This document shows, piece after piece, positions 51,525-60,375 of a stretch of DNA of 64,000 nucleotides (position 1 is the stretch's first letter; each line of letters begins with the position of its first letter). The DNA comes from Methanococcoides methylutens MM1 (GTDB lineage Archaea; Halobacteriota; Methanosarcinia; Methanosarcinales; Methanosarcinaceae): contig NZ_CP009518.1 in NCBI RefSeq assembly GCF_000970325.1, positions 1,240,001-1,304,000 of the forward strand. The letters run 5' to 3'. The position numbers and the translations under genes are program-made. A model generated the notes under the pieces. That model was not told where the DNA came from. It was given only the letters and a program-made list of their open reading frames with translations, and made no database searches.

Positions 51525-52451
51525 TCAACTGATATAGAGCAAATTTAGCACTCCATGGCAGTTACAGGTAGTTGCAACAAAAAATACTTTTTCATCGATG
51601 GGATCGTCAGCCGCATTTTCACAAATGCTTTTTACATGTTCAAGGATAGAAAGCATGTTTTCCTTAAAATCAACTCCACGTATTCCACCGATCCCGGCCT
51701 TCATCTGGCAACTTTCAAAGACCCACCCAGCATACTCCGGAGCAAGATCACTTACATAAGATGTGATCGTTTGCGGTTTCTCTCTTTTGAAATTGTAGCA
51801 GTAATCAGCCTGACCCATACAATTGTCAGGACAGATCTCACCTTCTCTTGCATAGGAAAACATGATCACTCCGCTTTCAGGGTAACTGCCCACAGTGACA
51901 CTTTCAGGTATCTTCGACTGGAATTTTTCAAAATATTCCATCAATTGAGTTTCTTCTTTTTCTTTGTCTTCTTCTTTGTCTATGAAGAGCTCATCTACGA
52001 TATTTTTATCGGAATCCATTCTTAACGAATCGACAACCATGTTTGCAGTTGCATGTGTGGGTACAGCCGGGATGATGAACTCGGGCATCCCCAGCTCCAG
52101 AAGGGAAGGAACCTCCCTTATGTCCATGCAATAAAAGTAGACATTCTTATTTGAGGCCGGATCTTTACCAATAGCTGTTGAACTTTCGGCAGGTGATTCA
52201 GCACGACTTTCAGTTAGAGAACTTATAAGTTCCGGGATCTCAGAAATATCCTTAATTATAGTTGCATCCTTTGATGCAGGTGCATCAGGGTCACTATCAA
52301 TGACCAGCACGAACGGAAAATTCGAATTGTTTGCATACTCGACAAAATTACTTCCTATCTTACCGCCACCAAGAAGAAGATAGTATCCACTTACAACAGG
52401 CAAAGATTCAAAGGCACCAATTCTGTTATTCAGCCACTCAATTCGATCCAT
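51525..52451 (-). CDS. Rossmann-like protein with Cys motif, unassigned
   Basis: A 308-residue cytoplasmic protein. The N-terminus has a nucleotide-binding-like glycine strand (GYYLLLGGGKIGSNFVEYAN) and an acidic strand end (VLVIDSDPDAP), as in TrkA-N/Rossmann proteins. The middle has an acidic Lys/Glu loop (KEEDKEKEETQLMEYFEKF). The C-terminal half has CPDNCMGQADYC and CNCHG, possible iron-sulfur or zinc ligands. It resembles archaeal proteins of unknown function. It lies 32 bases from the methyltransferase on the same strand. Confidence 0.6.
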   Translation of the reverse strand: MDRIEWLNNRIGAFESLPVVSGYYLLLGGGKIGSNFVEYANNSNFPFVLVIDSDPDAPASKDATIIKDISEIPELISSLTESRAESPAESSTAIGKDPASNKNVYFYCMDIREVPSLLELGMPEFIIPAVPTHATANMVVDSLRMDSDKNIVDELFIDKEEDKEKEETQLMEYFEKFQSKIPESVTVGSYPESGVIMFSYAREGEICPDNCMGQADYCYNFKREKPQTITSYVSDLAPEYAGWVFESCQMKAGIGGIRGVDFKENMLSILEHVKSICENAADDPIDEKVFFVATTCNCHGVLNLLYIS

Positions 52452-52483
52452 CTACACAACCCCACATATTGACTTTTTCGTAC

Positions 52484-52957
52484 TTACAGATCCTTATGTT
52501 GCTCTTCCAGCTCCAGTAAACGTTCTTTCAGGCCAAGACCACTGCGAAAACCTGTCAGTTTTCCGTTCTTACCTATTATCCTGTGACATGGGATATATAT
52601 AGGAATCGGGTTACGATTGTTGGCAAGTCCTACTGCCCTTGAGGCCTTAGGGTTACCAATACGCTGTGCTATTTCCTGATAACAACGTGTTTCACCATAT
52701 GGAATTTCACATAGGGCATCCCAGACACGTTGCATGAACTCTGTGCCAACGGGAGAAAGGGGGAGGTCAAACTCTTTACGTTCTCCTGCAAGATACTCCT
52801 GCAACTGCCTGCCTGCTTCCTTTAGCAGTTCTGTTTCATTTACAACGGCATCCTCCGGAACGTCTTCTCCATGAAAATACAGGTTTGTAATGGCATTCCC
52901 CTCTTCAGCAATACCTATCTTGCCAATGGACGTTTCGTAGAAAAATATGCTTTTCAT
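52484..52957 (-). CDS. ogt: Methylated-DNA--protein-cysteine methyltransferase
   Basis: A 157-residue DNA repair protein that takes alkyl groups from O6-alkylguanine. The acceptor Cys lies in IPIYIPCHRIIGKNGKLTGF (PCHR motif), preceded by the DNA-binding helix YQEIAQRIGNPKASRAVG and the Asn hinge NNRNP. The N-terminal domain is short and poorly conserved, as is usual. AAAGGTGA sits before the ATG. The MarR gene diverges from it; the MarR operator lies 130 bases upstream of this start. Confidence 0.94.
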   Translation of the reverse strand: MKSIFFYETSIGKIGIAEEGNAITNLYFHGEDVPEDAVVNETELLKEAGRQLQEYLAGERKEFDLPLSPVGTEFMQRVWDALCEIPYGETRCYQEIAQRIGNPKASRAVGLANNRNPIPIYIPCHRIIGKNGKLTGFRSGLGLKERLLELEEQHKDL

Positions 52958-53087
52958 GAGTTGTCATTCACCTTTGGAACTTGATTATGTGTATACTTTT
53001 CAGAGCGATCTAGATATTTCTTCATCTTCTTTCGAGAATGATACTTTGTCAATAGCTATATATAAGATAGATGTATATGCAACTAAA

Positions 53088-53107
53088 ATAGTTGTAGGTA
53101 CAACTAT
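53088..53107 (+). promoter_or_regulatory. MarR-type palindromic operator at the MarR promoter
   Basis: ATAGTTGTAGGTACAACTAT is a 9+2+9 inverted repeat, 35 bases before the MarR start, downstream of a TATA box CTATATATAAG (53056-53066). CAACTAAAATAGTTG just before adds another half. Nearly the same palindrome, TTAGTTGTAGATACAACTAA, stands at 55976-55995 before the ferredoxin-type reductase. Confidence 0.75.
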
Positions 53108-53142
53108 TTACGTTAAACGACTTTTGAAAAAGGTGTACAGCC

Positions 53143-53580
53143 GTGTATGAAGAATTCGTTGGAAAACACATTTCATATCTCCACAGATATGCTCGCAGGT
53201 ACTATGACAGAGAACTGGAACCTTATGGAATCGGAGGTGCCCAGCTCCAGATATTGATGCCACTTTACAAGATGGATGGGATTAGCCAGGAATTGCTTGC
53301 TCAGACCATCAAAGTGGATAAGACCACAATCGCAAGGTCCATCAAAAAATTGGTCGATAAAGGCTATATTCTAAGACAGACCGACGAAAAGGACAGACGT
53401 TCATACCGGATTTTTCTGACAGAGAAAGGAAAAACAACAGAACACGAGATGATGGAGATATTCAACAGGTGGGAAAATAACCTATTGTCCAAATTTGACA
53501 ATGATCAGAGGGAATAGGTTTTGAAAATACTCGAAATCATGCACGAGAGTGCATCTGAGCTGATGCTGGATAACAAATGA
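53143..53580 (+). CDS. MarR-family regulator with an in-frame UAG codon
   Basis: A winged-helix MarR regulator starting at GTG 53143: dimer helix, then QLQILMPLYKMDGISQELLA, recognition helix TIKVDKTTIARSIKKLVDKG, wing TDEKDRRSYRIFLTEKG. TAG occurs at 53515-53517 after DNDQRE, and the frame goes on VLKILEIMHESASELMLDNK to TGA 53580. These 20 residues finish the C-terminal dimer helix of the family, so UAG is likely sense (pyrrolysine). Full length 145 residues. Stopping at UAG would remove part of the dimer interface. It probably controls itself and the 55242 gene. Confidence 0.8.
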
Positions 53581-53631
53581 TTTTTTTAAAATATAACATA
53601 ACATAAAACGTAATTTTAAAAGGTGAATTTT

Positions 53632-54480
53632 ATGGCTCATGTAATGGAACTTTTAGGAAAGACAAGAGTTGTTGTAAAAGACGGTGAAGTGGTAGAAGTC
53701 GGAGAGCCACAGATCGATTGGTGTCCTCTGTTTGCCAAGATACGTGGGATAGAAGAAGTTACGAAGGATGCTGTCAGGGAAAACATGGAATTCCGCATAA
53801 AGGATTTCGGTATTTTCACAGATGACAGAATACTGGAACATGAGGTCTTTGTAGGATTCGGAGCAACAGAAGTTATGATGTCCGGTCTCCGAAGGGATCT
53901 ACTTGATACAACAGTAACAGTCTGTGAAGGAGCAGGTACCGTCATCACCAATAACCCGACCCTTGTTCAGGGAATGGGAGCCAGGATCTCAGGACTTGTT
54001 GAAACAGAGCCGATCGATGGTATCATCAATGGCATCACTGAGAGAGGAGGAGTTATCCTTAATTCTTCTACTGCGATCATCGATCCGGTGGCTGGCGTGG
54101 AGAAGGCAGTTCAACTTGGTTATAAGAGAATTTCAGTTTCAGCCATTGATCCTGCTACTGCAAAGAAATTGCGTGAAGTTGAAGCTGAACTTGATCTGGA
54201 CCTTACAATTATCGCTGCCCATACCACAGGTCTTAGCAGGGAAGATGCACTTGAACTGATTGAGTATGTTGATATCATTACCAGTTGTGCATCAAAGACC
54301 ATAAGAGATGTTATCAAACCTCTTGCACAGGTTGGAACCGCTGTTCCACTGTTTGCAATAACCCAGAAAGGCAAAGAACTCCTGCTTGAGCGTGCAAAAG
54401 AAGTAGAAAGTCCGATCCTTATCAATACAATGCCTTTGCCCGTACTTCCTGAGCACAAGCAGCCAAGAGGAATGAACTGA
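53632..54480 (+). CDS. Methanogenesis marker protein 8
   Basis: A 282-residue protein of the DUF2099 / methanogenesis marker 8 family, found almost only in methanogens and related methane-oxidising archaea. Typical segments: IDWCPLFAKIRGIEEVTKDA, VGFGATEVMMSGLRRDLLDT, VCEGAGTVITNNPTLVQGMG and SCASKTIRDVIKPLAQVG. Its job is unknown, but conservation ties it to methyl-coenzyme M reductase or its cofactors. AAAGGTG before ATG 53632 fixes the start over GTG 53623. It follows the MarR gene by about 50 bases. Confidence 0.92.
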   Translation: MAHVMELLGKTRVVVKDGEVVEVGEPQIDWCPLFAKIRGIEEVTKDAVRENMEFRIKDFGIFTDDRILEHEVFVGFGATEVMMSGLRRDLLDTTVTVCEGAGTVITNNPTLVQGMGARISGLVETEPIDGIINGITERGGVILNSSTAIIDPVAGVEKAVQLGYKRISVSAIDPATAKKLREVEAELDLDLTIIAAHTTGLSREDALELIEYVDIITSCASKTIRDVIKPLAQVGTAVPLFAITQKGKELLLERAKEVESPILINTMPLPVLPEHKQPRGMN

Positions 54481-54647
54481 TCATTCCTTATTCTCAATTT
54501 TTATTTTTCAACTCTATATTTTAAAGTATATGTATTGATACTGCATGATACCAGAACTATGTGCATACAATCCTCTTTAATAGTGAGAAAATGAAGGGTT
54601 AATGAAAAACTCCTGAGATCAATAATGCTTTCATAGGACTGAGATTG

Positions 54648-55208
54648 ATGATTATATCACTGCATGAACGAGTAGAGAAAGCATCTCCAAAAACATTTGA
54701 AATAGTACAAGCAAATTTATCTCACGTTAGTTTTCTTTCATAGTTTGGTAAAAGCTCATTTATAGATGCATATAAGACACGTATTCCGATAGAAGACCTC
54801 AGGACTTATATTGAAGAAGCCTTTTCGGAAGAACTCATCAGGCATGAGATTGAAAACTCAGAAGCTCTTTACTTGCTCTGTAAAGACGAAAAGGACATTA
54901 TCTATGGCTATGCAAAATTTGTAGATTCTATAATCCCAGCTTGTGTATTAGGTGAGGCACCAATAGAAATGCAGCGTCTTTATGTTTAGAACAACTATAG
55001 AGTAAAGGGGATTGGGAAGCTTCTATCCGGATATGGAGAATCTATTTTTCAGCAAAAGGGATTCAAGACCATCTGGCTACGTGTTGGAAGTGCCAATACT
55101 ACTGCTCAGGAAATTTATCTGAAGTGGGAATATGCATTTTGTGGTGAAGAAAGATATCCGGTTGGAACAAAAAGAAAAAATACGTTCATTATGATGAAGC
55201 ACATCTAA
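54648..55208 (+). CDS. GNAT acetyltransferase with two in-frame UAG codons
   Basis: One frame from ATG 54648 to TAA 55208 holds 184 sense codons and two TAGs (54741-54743 and 54987-54989), no TAA or TGA. The product reads as a complete GNAT acetyltransferase: N-terminal helix (VQANLSHVSFLS-X-FGKSSF), IEEAFSEELIRHEI, DIIYGYAKFVDS, PIEMQRLYV-X-NNYRVKGIGK with the acetyl-CoA binding R-x-x-G-x-G, and YLKWEYAFCGEERYPVG. X marks UAG. Both sit at surface positions where a Lys or Glu is common. Either UAG is pyrrolysine or the gene is a young pseudogene; the intact remainder favours read-through. Confidence 0.75.
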
Positions 55209-55241
55209 GCTCCATTTTAATAATGCTTGCAATATGAACGA

Positions 55242-55937
55242 TTAAAACTGATTCAGGGGACACACTTTGATGCAAAGCCCACATCGAAGTCCCCCAAGTT
55301 CATTGAACATATACTCAGCACACTTTTCCCTGTGAATTACTCCTTCTTCTGTAAGAGCATCAACCGGACATATATCGATGCACTTGAGGCATTTACTGCA
55401 TGCATCATTGACAAGTGGCAGTTCGGCCTTTTCTTCTGTATCTAATGGTGCATCGGTCAGTATACCGGTCATACGAACTTTAGGGCCGAAATCCTTTGTG
55501 ATCAGAAGATGGTTCATACCAAAGTTTCCAATTCCTGCCTGATATGCAGCATATTTGAAAGAGAGATCACCTTTGAGAGTTTCACGATCGGCATACCAGT
55601 AACCGTACTCACTTCCCTCGCTTGGTGCGATAGTTGCCATATAGCCTTCTTTTTCGATACGCTTAGCCAGCTGGAATGCAATGATCCTCAATGTAGCCGT
55701 AGCTGCCATAAGCGTATTTGTGTATTCACCCCTGCCTTTGGGTAACGTTTCAAAAGCTCCCCTTGGTACGGAAACTCCCAGGATTATCACTGACTGTAAA
55801 TCCTTCATCACATCCTGCGGCTTGTTTCCGGTATACTCTGATTTTTCAAAACTAGATCTGTCAGCAATACCAATGAAGTCAGCACCAAGTTCAAAAGCCA
55901 TATCCTTTAAAGCTTCTGTAAGATTACTATCTGTCAT
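55242..55937 (-). CDS. Iron-sulfur reductase, QueG-like ferredoxin domain protein
   Basis: A 231-residue protein related to the epoxyqueuosine-reductase/ferredoxin group. The N-terminal domain has GADFIGIADRSSF and SVIILGVSVPRGAF; LLITKDFGPKVRMTGILTD is the usual core. The C-terminal CSKCLKCIDICPVDALTEEG and CGLCIKVCPLNQF bind two 4Fe-4S clusters. It is shorter than true QueG and lacks its HEAT part, so it is probably a different redox enzyme. AAAGGTGA precedes the ATG. Its promoter has the MarR palindrome (55976-55995), so it is likely a MarR target. Confidence 0.82.
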   Translation of the reverse strand: MTDSNLTEALKDMAFELGADFIGIADRSSFEKSEYTGNKPQDVMKDLQSVIILGVSVPRGAFETLPKGRGEYTNTLMAATATLRIIAFQLAKRIEKEGYMATIAPSEGSEYGYWYADRETLKGDLSFKYAAYQAGIGNFGMNHLLITKDFGPKVRMTGILTDAPLDTEEKAELPLVNDACSKCLKCIDICPVDALTEEGVIHREKCAEYMFNELGGLRCGLCIKVCPLNQF

Positions 55938-55975
55938 TTATTCACCTTTTGAAGTATCAGATGGATCTATGAATT

Positions 55976-55995
55976 TTAGTTGTAGATACAACTAA
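55976..55995 (-). promoter_or_regulatory. MarR-type palindromic operator at the reductase promoter
   Basis: TTAGTTGTAGATACAACTAA (9+2+9) lies 39 bases before the minus-strand reductase start and just downstream, in that direction, of a TATA-like CGTTTATATGC (56002-56012). It matches the operator at 53088-53107 apart from the outer and centre bases. Confidence 0.75.
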
Positions 55996-56279
55996 TTGTT
56001 TGCATATAAACGTTGCTACTTCCAGGAAGATGGCCTAGCAGTTAGTGAGATGAACATTCATTCAATTGAATATCTGAAGAGAAAGAGCTTTAAATGACGA
56101 CCATGATCCTGAACTATTAAAGTAGTGGAACTGGGAGAATGAATGAAAATTGTACGATAATGATTTGCTGATGAAGGATATCATTGACGTTTAACATACT
56201 AAATCTAAGAATATGAAGATAATTTAGATCAATGAAATTAATAAAAACAAAAACTTTGAAGTAAAAAATTAGCAAAGAA

Positions 56280-56834
56280 TCAATCAGTGTTAATTCTTGA
56301 ATCCCACCATACATATTCAAAGTTATCTGTTAACAACTGTGTCCTATCAGTAGCATTAGTACAATTTATCCAGTCGATCTGTGTAGCCACATCATATATT
56401 ATTTCAGTGTGGAAGATCTTCATCATTGTACAGGTTTCATCCACATTTACTGGTATTGAACTGCCTGTGAATACAATATTTTTGCCACTGAGCTCTTCAG
56501 AATGAGTCAGAATGATAGGCATTATTTGAAAAATAGAACATACCATTGAATTGCGCAAGCATTCATTACTAGGATAGATATTTTTCTCAAGACCGATAAC
56601 TACCGAATCAATCTCATCATAGTAAGTAATTCCAGCTATCCTTACTTCAGAATCAAGTGACACTTCAGTTAATTCTGACATCAAAATAGATTCTATTGTT
56701 TGGTTACCATATTGTTCAGAACCAGAAGAATCCACAGTCGAGTATGATGGATCATCCCTATCAATTAAACCAAATGGAGCAAGCAAGAGAAGTGCAATTG
56801 CTAATCCTAATGTTAATTTCAAGATAGATCTCAT
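56280..56834 (-). CDS. Exported protein, not recognised
   Basis: A 184-residue protein with a membrane or signal helix (about residues 5-22, LKLTLGLAIALLLLAPFGL) and an outside domain with four spaced cysteines (NECLRNSMVCSIFQ, DETCTMMKIF, WINCTNATD) that may form disulfides. ATG 56834 is chosen with GGGGGG at -17 to -12; a GTG at 56852 is also open. The mature domain has alternating beta/helix character (VRIAGITYYDEIDSVVIGLE). No relatives come to mind. Confidence 0.55.
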   Translation of the reverse strand: MRSILKLTLGLAIALLLLAPFGLIDRDDPSYSTVDSSGSEQYGNQTIESILMSELTEVSLDSEVRIAGITYYDEIDSVVIGLEKNIYPSNECLRNSMVCSIFQIMPIILTHSEELSGKNIVFTGSSIPVNVDETCTMMKIFHTEIIYDVATQIDWINCTNATDRTQLLTDNFEYVWWDSRINTD

Positions 56835-56852
56835 CGATTCGGTGCCCCCCAC

Positions 56853-57429
56853 ATCAATAGATTTGAGTAAATTTTTCCATACTGGATATATGAATTTTTA
56901 AGATAGAGATGAATATAATAAAGTACATAGGATATAAATTAATCTATAATCATAATAATTAGAGAATAGATATGTAAAAAAATGAAATATCTAGGACCTA
57001 ATTAAATAATTAATTGAAAGAAAAAAAACAAAATACTTACTTATTTTACTTTCATTAAAATATTTTAACTAAAGGAATTTAGCAAAACACAAAATTGGTA
57101 TTTACTTGCGTGAACACCGGTCTGAATGAGCTATGAAATTATTAGTAAGAAACAATTTCGTTGGTTAATTCAGCAAATATAATGTTAGAGAACATTAATT
57201 TGGATACTTAAGTTTCAAATAGTCAGTTGGCTCTGATATCATCTGGAAAAGAGACTGGATTGTTAAAGCACATAACCACACCCTTTTGTTAAATTCTAAA
57301 GTCATATTACACAAATCCATACTTTATTTTTTTCTACACATTAATAGTAATTACTTTCACTCAACTTACTATGAGCTTTTATAGTACGCATTACAGATAA
57401 TATGTTGAAATTAAAGGTGGGTGCTAATT
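56853..57429. other. A+T-rich intergenic region
   Basis: About 575 bases between a minus-strand and a plus-strand gene. I see only short A+T-rich stretches and no convincing reading frame, tRNA or hairpin. AAAGGTGGGTG at its right end is the ribosome site for the next gene. Confidence 0.4.
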
Positions 57430-57918
57430 TTGGAATTAATAAACGAACCTGAGATAACAGAATTAGAAGAAAGAACTGTAGCATACGTTTCTTTTGTCGG
57501 AAACTATGTGGGCAATGTCGAGGTCTTTGCAGAGCTGTTCGGTAAATTAGGCAGCTGGGCAGGGCCAAAGCAATTGATGGGACCAAATACTCTATTCATG
57601 TCTGCCTATTATGATGATCCGGGAGTTACCCCTCCGGAAGAACTTAAACTGGAAGCGTGCATGACCATCGACGATGATGTTGAAGTCGAAGGAGAGATCA
57701 GGAATCAGAAACTTCCCGGTGGAAAGTACGTAGTAATGCGTGCTGAACTGACAGGCGCAGAAGAATATGGACCTGCATGGGAAAAGATCGTAGAGTGGCT
57801 GATGCAAAACAACCTTGAAATGGATATGTCACGGGCAAGCTATGAGATCTATTTGAATGATCCAGAGCAGCATCCGGAAAAGCATCACATTCTTGACATC
57901 TGTATGCCTGTTAAATAA
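57430..57918 (+). CDS. GyrI-like small-molecule-binding protein
   Basis: A 162-residue protein of the GyrI/AraC effector-binding fold: RTVAYVSFVGNYVGNVEVFA at the N-terminus, YYDDPGVTPPEELKLEACMT in the middle, GGKYVVMRAELTGAEEYGPA and the terminal EIYLNDPEQHPEKHHILDIC. Such domains bind cationic or aromatic small molecules and can act alone as drug-sequestering or sensor proteins. TTG 57430 behind GGTGGGTG is the best start; a GTG at 57421 is possible. It converges with the flavodoxin gene. Confidence 0.85.
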   Translation: MELINEPEITELEERTVAYVSFVGNYVGNVEVFAELFGKLGSWAGPKQLMGPNTLFMSAYYDDPGVTPPEELKLEACMTIDDDVEVEGEIRNQKLPGGKYVVMRAELTGAEEYGPAWEKIVEWLMQNNLEMDMSRASYEIYLNDPEQHPEKHHILDICMPVK

Positions 57919-57928
57919 TAAGATACAA

Positions 57929-57954
57929 AGAGGCATTTTTTATTAAATGCCTCT
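57929..57954. terminator. Bidirectional terminator between convergent genes
   Basis: AGAGGCATTT (57929-57938) and AAATGCCTCT (57945-57954) form a perfect 10-bp stem with a TTTATT loop, midway between the convergent GyrI-like and flavodoxin genes. Confidence 0.75.
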
Positions 57955-57991
57955 ATTTCTGATAGTTAAAATATCCGGGTATAATCTCCGG

Positions 57992-58489
57992 TTACTGGAC
58001 CTTTGACTGGATCTCTTTTGCGAATTCCCTTGCCTTCTGGACACGGGATTCATCAGGCTGACCTTTAGTAGAAGGTCCCATCTCACCAAAAGCTTTCATT
58101 TGCGGGTCATCTGATTGCAGCAACATGTCAATGATCGGTTGTGCAAGTTCACCCTGACATTCAAATGTACCAAGATAATTTCCACCGGCTGCAATATCCT
58201 TGCAGGAACCGGTCCAGGAATGTATGGCTTCAAATCCTTCAGGAACAGCATGGGTCATGAAGAATGCTATGTTCTTGCCAGCCGCATTCTCTTTTACAAA
58301 TTTTGAAATATTCTCAGGAACATTGAATTGCATTACTGGAAAACCCACAAATACAAGGTCATAACCTTCGAAGTTGCTTACATCATTGATATCTTTGATA
58401 TCCTTCTCTCCGGCAATTTCCTCATAAATTGCGTCAGCTATCTTTTTTGTGTTTCCCGTTTGTGTCATGTATGCTACTAATGTTTTCAT
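57992..58489 (-). CDS. Flavodoxin family protein
   Basis: A 165-residue flavodoxin. The FMN-phosphate loop is AYMTQTGNTKKIADAI (TxTGNT), followed by YDLVFVGFPVMQFNVPENIS and FFMTHAVPEGFEAIHSWTGS. It carries single electrons. GAGGAGTGGTTAT before ATG 58489 sets the start over 58504. Its promoter (TATA CATATGTATATAACC) has three GTAC-containing sites upstream, possibly for a redox regulator. Confidence 0.88.
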   Translation of the reverse strand: MKTLVAYMTQTGNTKKIADAIYEEIAGEKDIKDINDVSNFEGYDLVFVGFPVMQFNVPENISKFVKENAAGKNIAFFMTHAVPEGFEAIHSWTGSCKDIAAGGNYLGTFECQGELAQPIIDMLLQSDDPQMKAFGEMGPSTKGQPDESRVQKAREFAKEIQSKVQ

Positions 58490-58529
58490 ATAACCACTCC
58501 TCATGATATGTAAGAAAACTGGTCTTTAC

Positions 58530-58604
58530 AAGGTTATATACATATGTGTTAGTAAAATGTACTTTTTTGCATTCAGTACAAAATTCTAACCTTCAAATTT
58601 GTAC
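58530..58604 (-). promoter_or_regulatory. Flavodoxin promoter with spaced GTAC sites
   Basis: The minus-strand TATA box (revcomp of GGTTATATACATATG, about 58532-58546) is preceded by AAAATGTACTTTT (58555-58567) and two more GTAC sites at 58576-58579 and 58601-58604. The first is a near palindrome. A regulator binding GTAC sites upstream of the TATA box is possible. Confidence 0.35.
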
Positions 58605-58647
58605 AGATGAAACAAGATCAAAACCAATAGAGTGAGAAAAATAGCTC

Positions 58648-60093
58648 TCACTTCCTCCAGAAAGCCGGCGTCAGTATCACCATAACAGTAAACACCTCAA
58701 GCCTTCCGATCCACATGTTGGCAGTGAGGAGCAACTTGCCAAGGGCAGGGATGTTATCAAAACTCTCCATTGGACCTACAAGACCAAGACCCGGGCCGAC
58801 ATTTCCAAGGGTTGCGATGGAAGCACTTAGGGAAGTTACAAAATCCATTCCCATCAACGAGAGCATGGTCGAACTGGCAACGAAGATCATGAAGTAGATC
58901 ACCATGAAAGAGACGATGGAATGGATAACATCTTCAGGAACTGTTTTACCGTTGAAGCGGATATGTCTGATGGCCTTTGGATGGAGAACCTTGAAAAGCA
59001 CATTCTGTGCGTATTTTATCAGGAGAAGTACACGCACAACCTTCACCCCACCTGAAGTGGAACCTGCACATCCGCCTATGAACATCAGCAGGAAGAGAAT
59101 GAACCTTGAGGAATCCGGCCAGAGATTGAAATCCGCCGTAGCATAGCCAGTGGTCGTAAGAATGGAAATTACCTGGAAACTGCTATACCTGAAAGCTTCA
59201 CCAAGTGGATAGACACGGGTGCTGAAAAGCATATAGGCAAGGACAAGGGTCGCAATTCCAATTAGCAAAAAGTAGAATTTGAACTCTTCATCCCGTATCA
59301 GGCTTTTCCGGTCAGAGAATACTGTTTTGTAATGGAGAGCAAAGTTTGCTCCCCCAAGGAACATGAAAACTATGAAAATCGCCTCTACCACCGGATCATT
59401 GAAAGCTGCTATGCTGTCTGAGTAAGGGGAAAAACCGGAGCATGAGATGGATGTGAATGTATGGGTCACAGAATCATAAAGAGACAAACCAGCAAGGTCA
59501 AGAACGATGATCTCTGCAAGGGAGAGCATGATATAAACAAGCCACAGGATCTTGGCAGTCTCCCTGATCCTCGGACGAAGCTGTTCCTCATGAAGACCCG
59601 GGACCTCTGCACGAAACATCTGCCGGCCTGCAATGCCGAGCTTTGGCAGGATGGCAATGAACAACATGATGATACCCATGCCACCAAGCCACTGGGTCAT
59701 ACTTCTCCAGAAGAGCAGGCTCCTGCTGTGGCTCTCAATATCTGTAAGTGCAGTAGCTCCGGTGGCCGTGACCCCGGACATTGATTCAAACAGGGCATTG
59801 AGTACAGGAACTCCTTCGAGTATGTAAGGTATGGAATAGATAACTGCTGCAATAAGCCACCCGGATGCCACGATGAAAAAACCTTCCTTCATGTTCCATT
59901 CCTCTTCCACTTTTGTGAAGAACAATGAGAATACGAAAGCAGCGAGAACTGTGATGAGCAGGGGGAGACCAAAGGTAAACAGGGTTTCACCATAGTATAC
60001 AGCTACGATCAACGGAATAACTAAAACTCCGGCAAGCAGCCAGAGAATGGAACCCAATACACCCAGAACTACATCATATCTCAAACGGACCAC
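58648..60093 (-). CDS. trkH: TrkH-type potassium transporter
   Basis: A 481-residue K+ uptake protein with four membrane-pore-membrane repeats. The pore signatures are GVTATGATALTDIE, TSISCSGFSPYSD, TTTGYATADFNLWP and SIATLGNVGPGLGLVG. It works with a TrkA-type cytoplasmic gate that is not present here. K+ uptake is important in salt-adapted methanogens. The GTG at 60093 has no good ribosome site; TTG 60084 with GGTG is the alternative. Confidence 0.93.
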   Translation of the reverse strand: MVRLRYDVVLGVLGSILWLLAGVLVIPLIVAVYYGETLFTFGLPLLITVLAAFVFSLFFTKVEEEWNMKEGFFIVASGWLIAAVIYSIPYILEGVPVLNALFESMSGVTATGATALTDIESHSRSLLFWRSMTQWLGGMGIIMLFIAILPKLGIAGRQMFRAEVPGLHEEQLRPRIRETAKILWLVYIMLSLAEIIVLDLAGLSLYDSVTHTFTSISCSGFSPYSDSIAAFNDPVVEAIFIVFMFLGGANFALHYKTVFSDRKSLIRDEEFKFYFLLIGIATLVLAYMLFSTRVYPLGEAFRYSSFQVISILTTTGYATADFNLWPDSSRFILFLLMFIGGCAGSTSGGVKVVRVLLLIKYAQNVLFKVLHPKAIRHIRFNGKTVPEDVIHSIVSFMVIYFMIFVASSTMLSLMGMDFVTSLSASIATLGNVGPGLGLVGPMESFDNIPALGKLLLTANMWIGRLEVFTVMVILTPAFWRK

Positions 60094-60375
60094 ACCACAT
60101 TATTTAGATCTCATCAGCCATCAAACACATATCGGATCTTAAGATCCTTCACTCTTCTTGCAGGAATAAACAATGTAGAGCCTTTATTCCTGCTAAATAT
60201 CGGTATTGAGATTTATTTTCTAAAATATTCCCTACCTACTTAATCTGCCCAATTTATTTAGATGTTCTGTAGATTCCTCTTCGGATAGAAAATGAAAATG
60301 GATCATGAATTATCAATGATAGATTTTGAATAATGAATCAAAACTTACAAACAAGTACATCCCGTGCTCAGGAGA

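Noticed and set aside
54648-55208. Selenocysteine or frameshift explanation for the interrupted GNAT gene
   Set aside because: The interrupting codons are both TAG, not TGA, and the frame stays the same throughout; no shift is needed.
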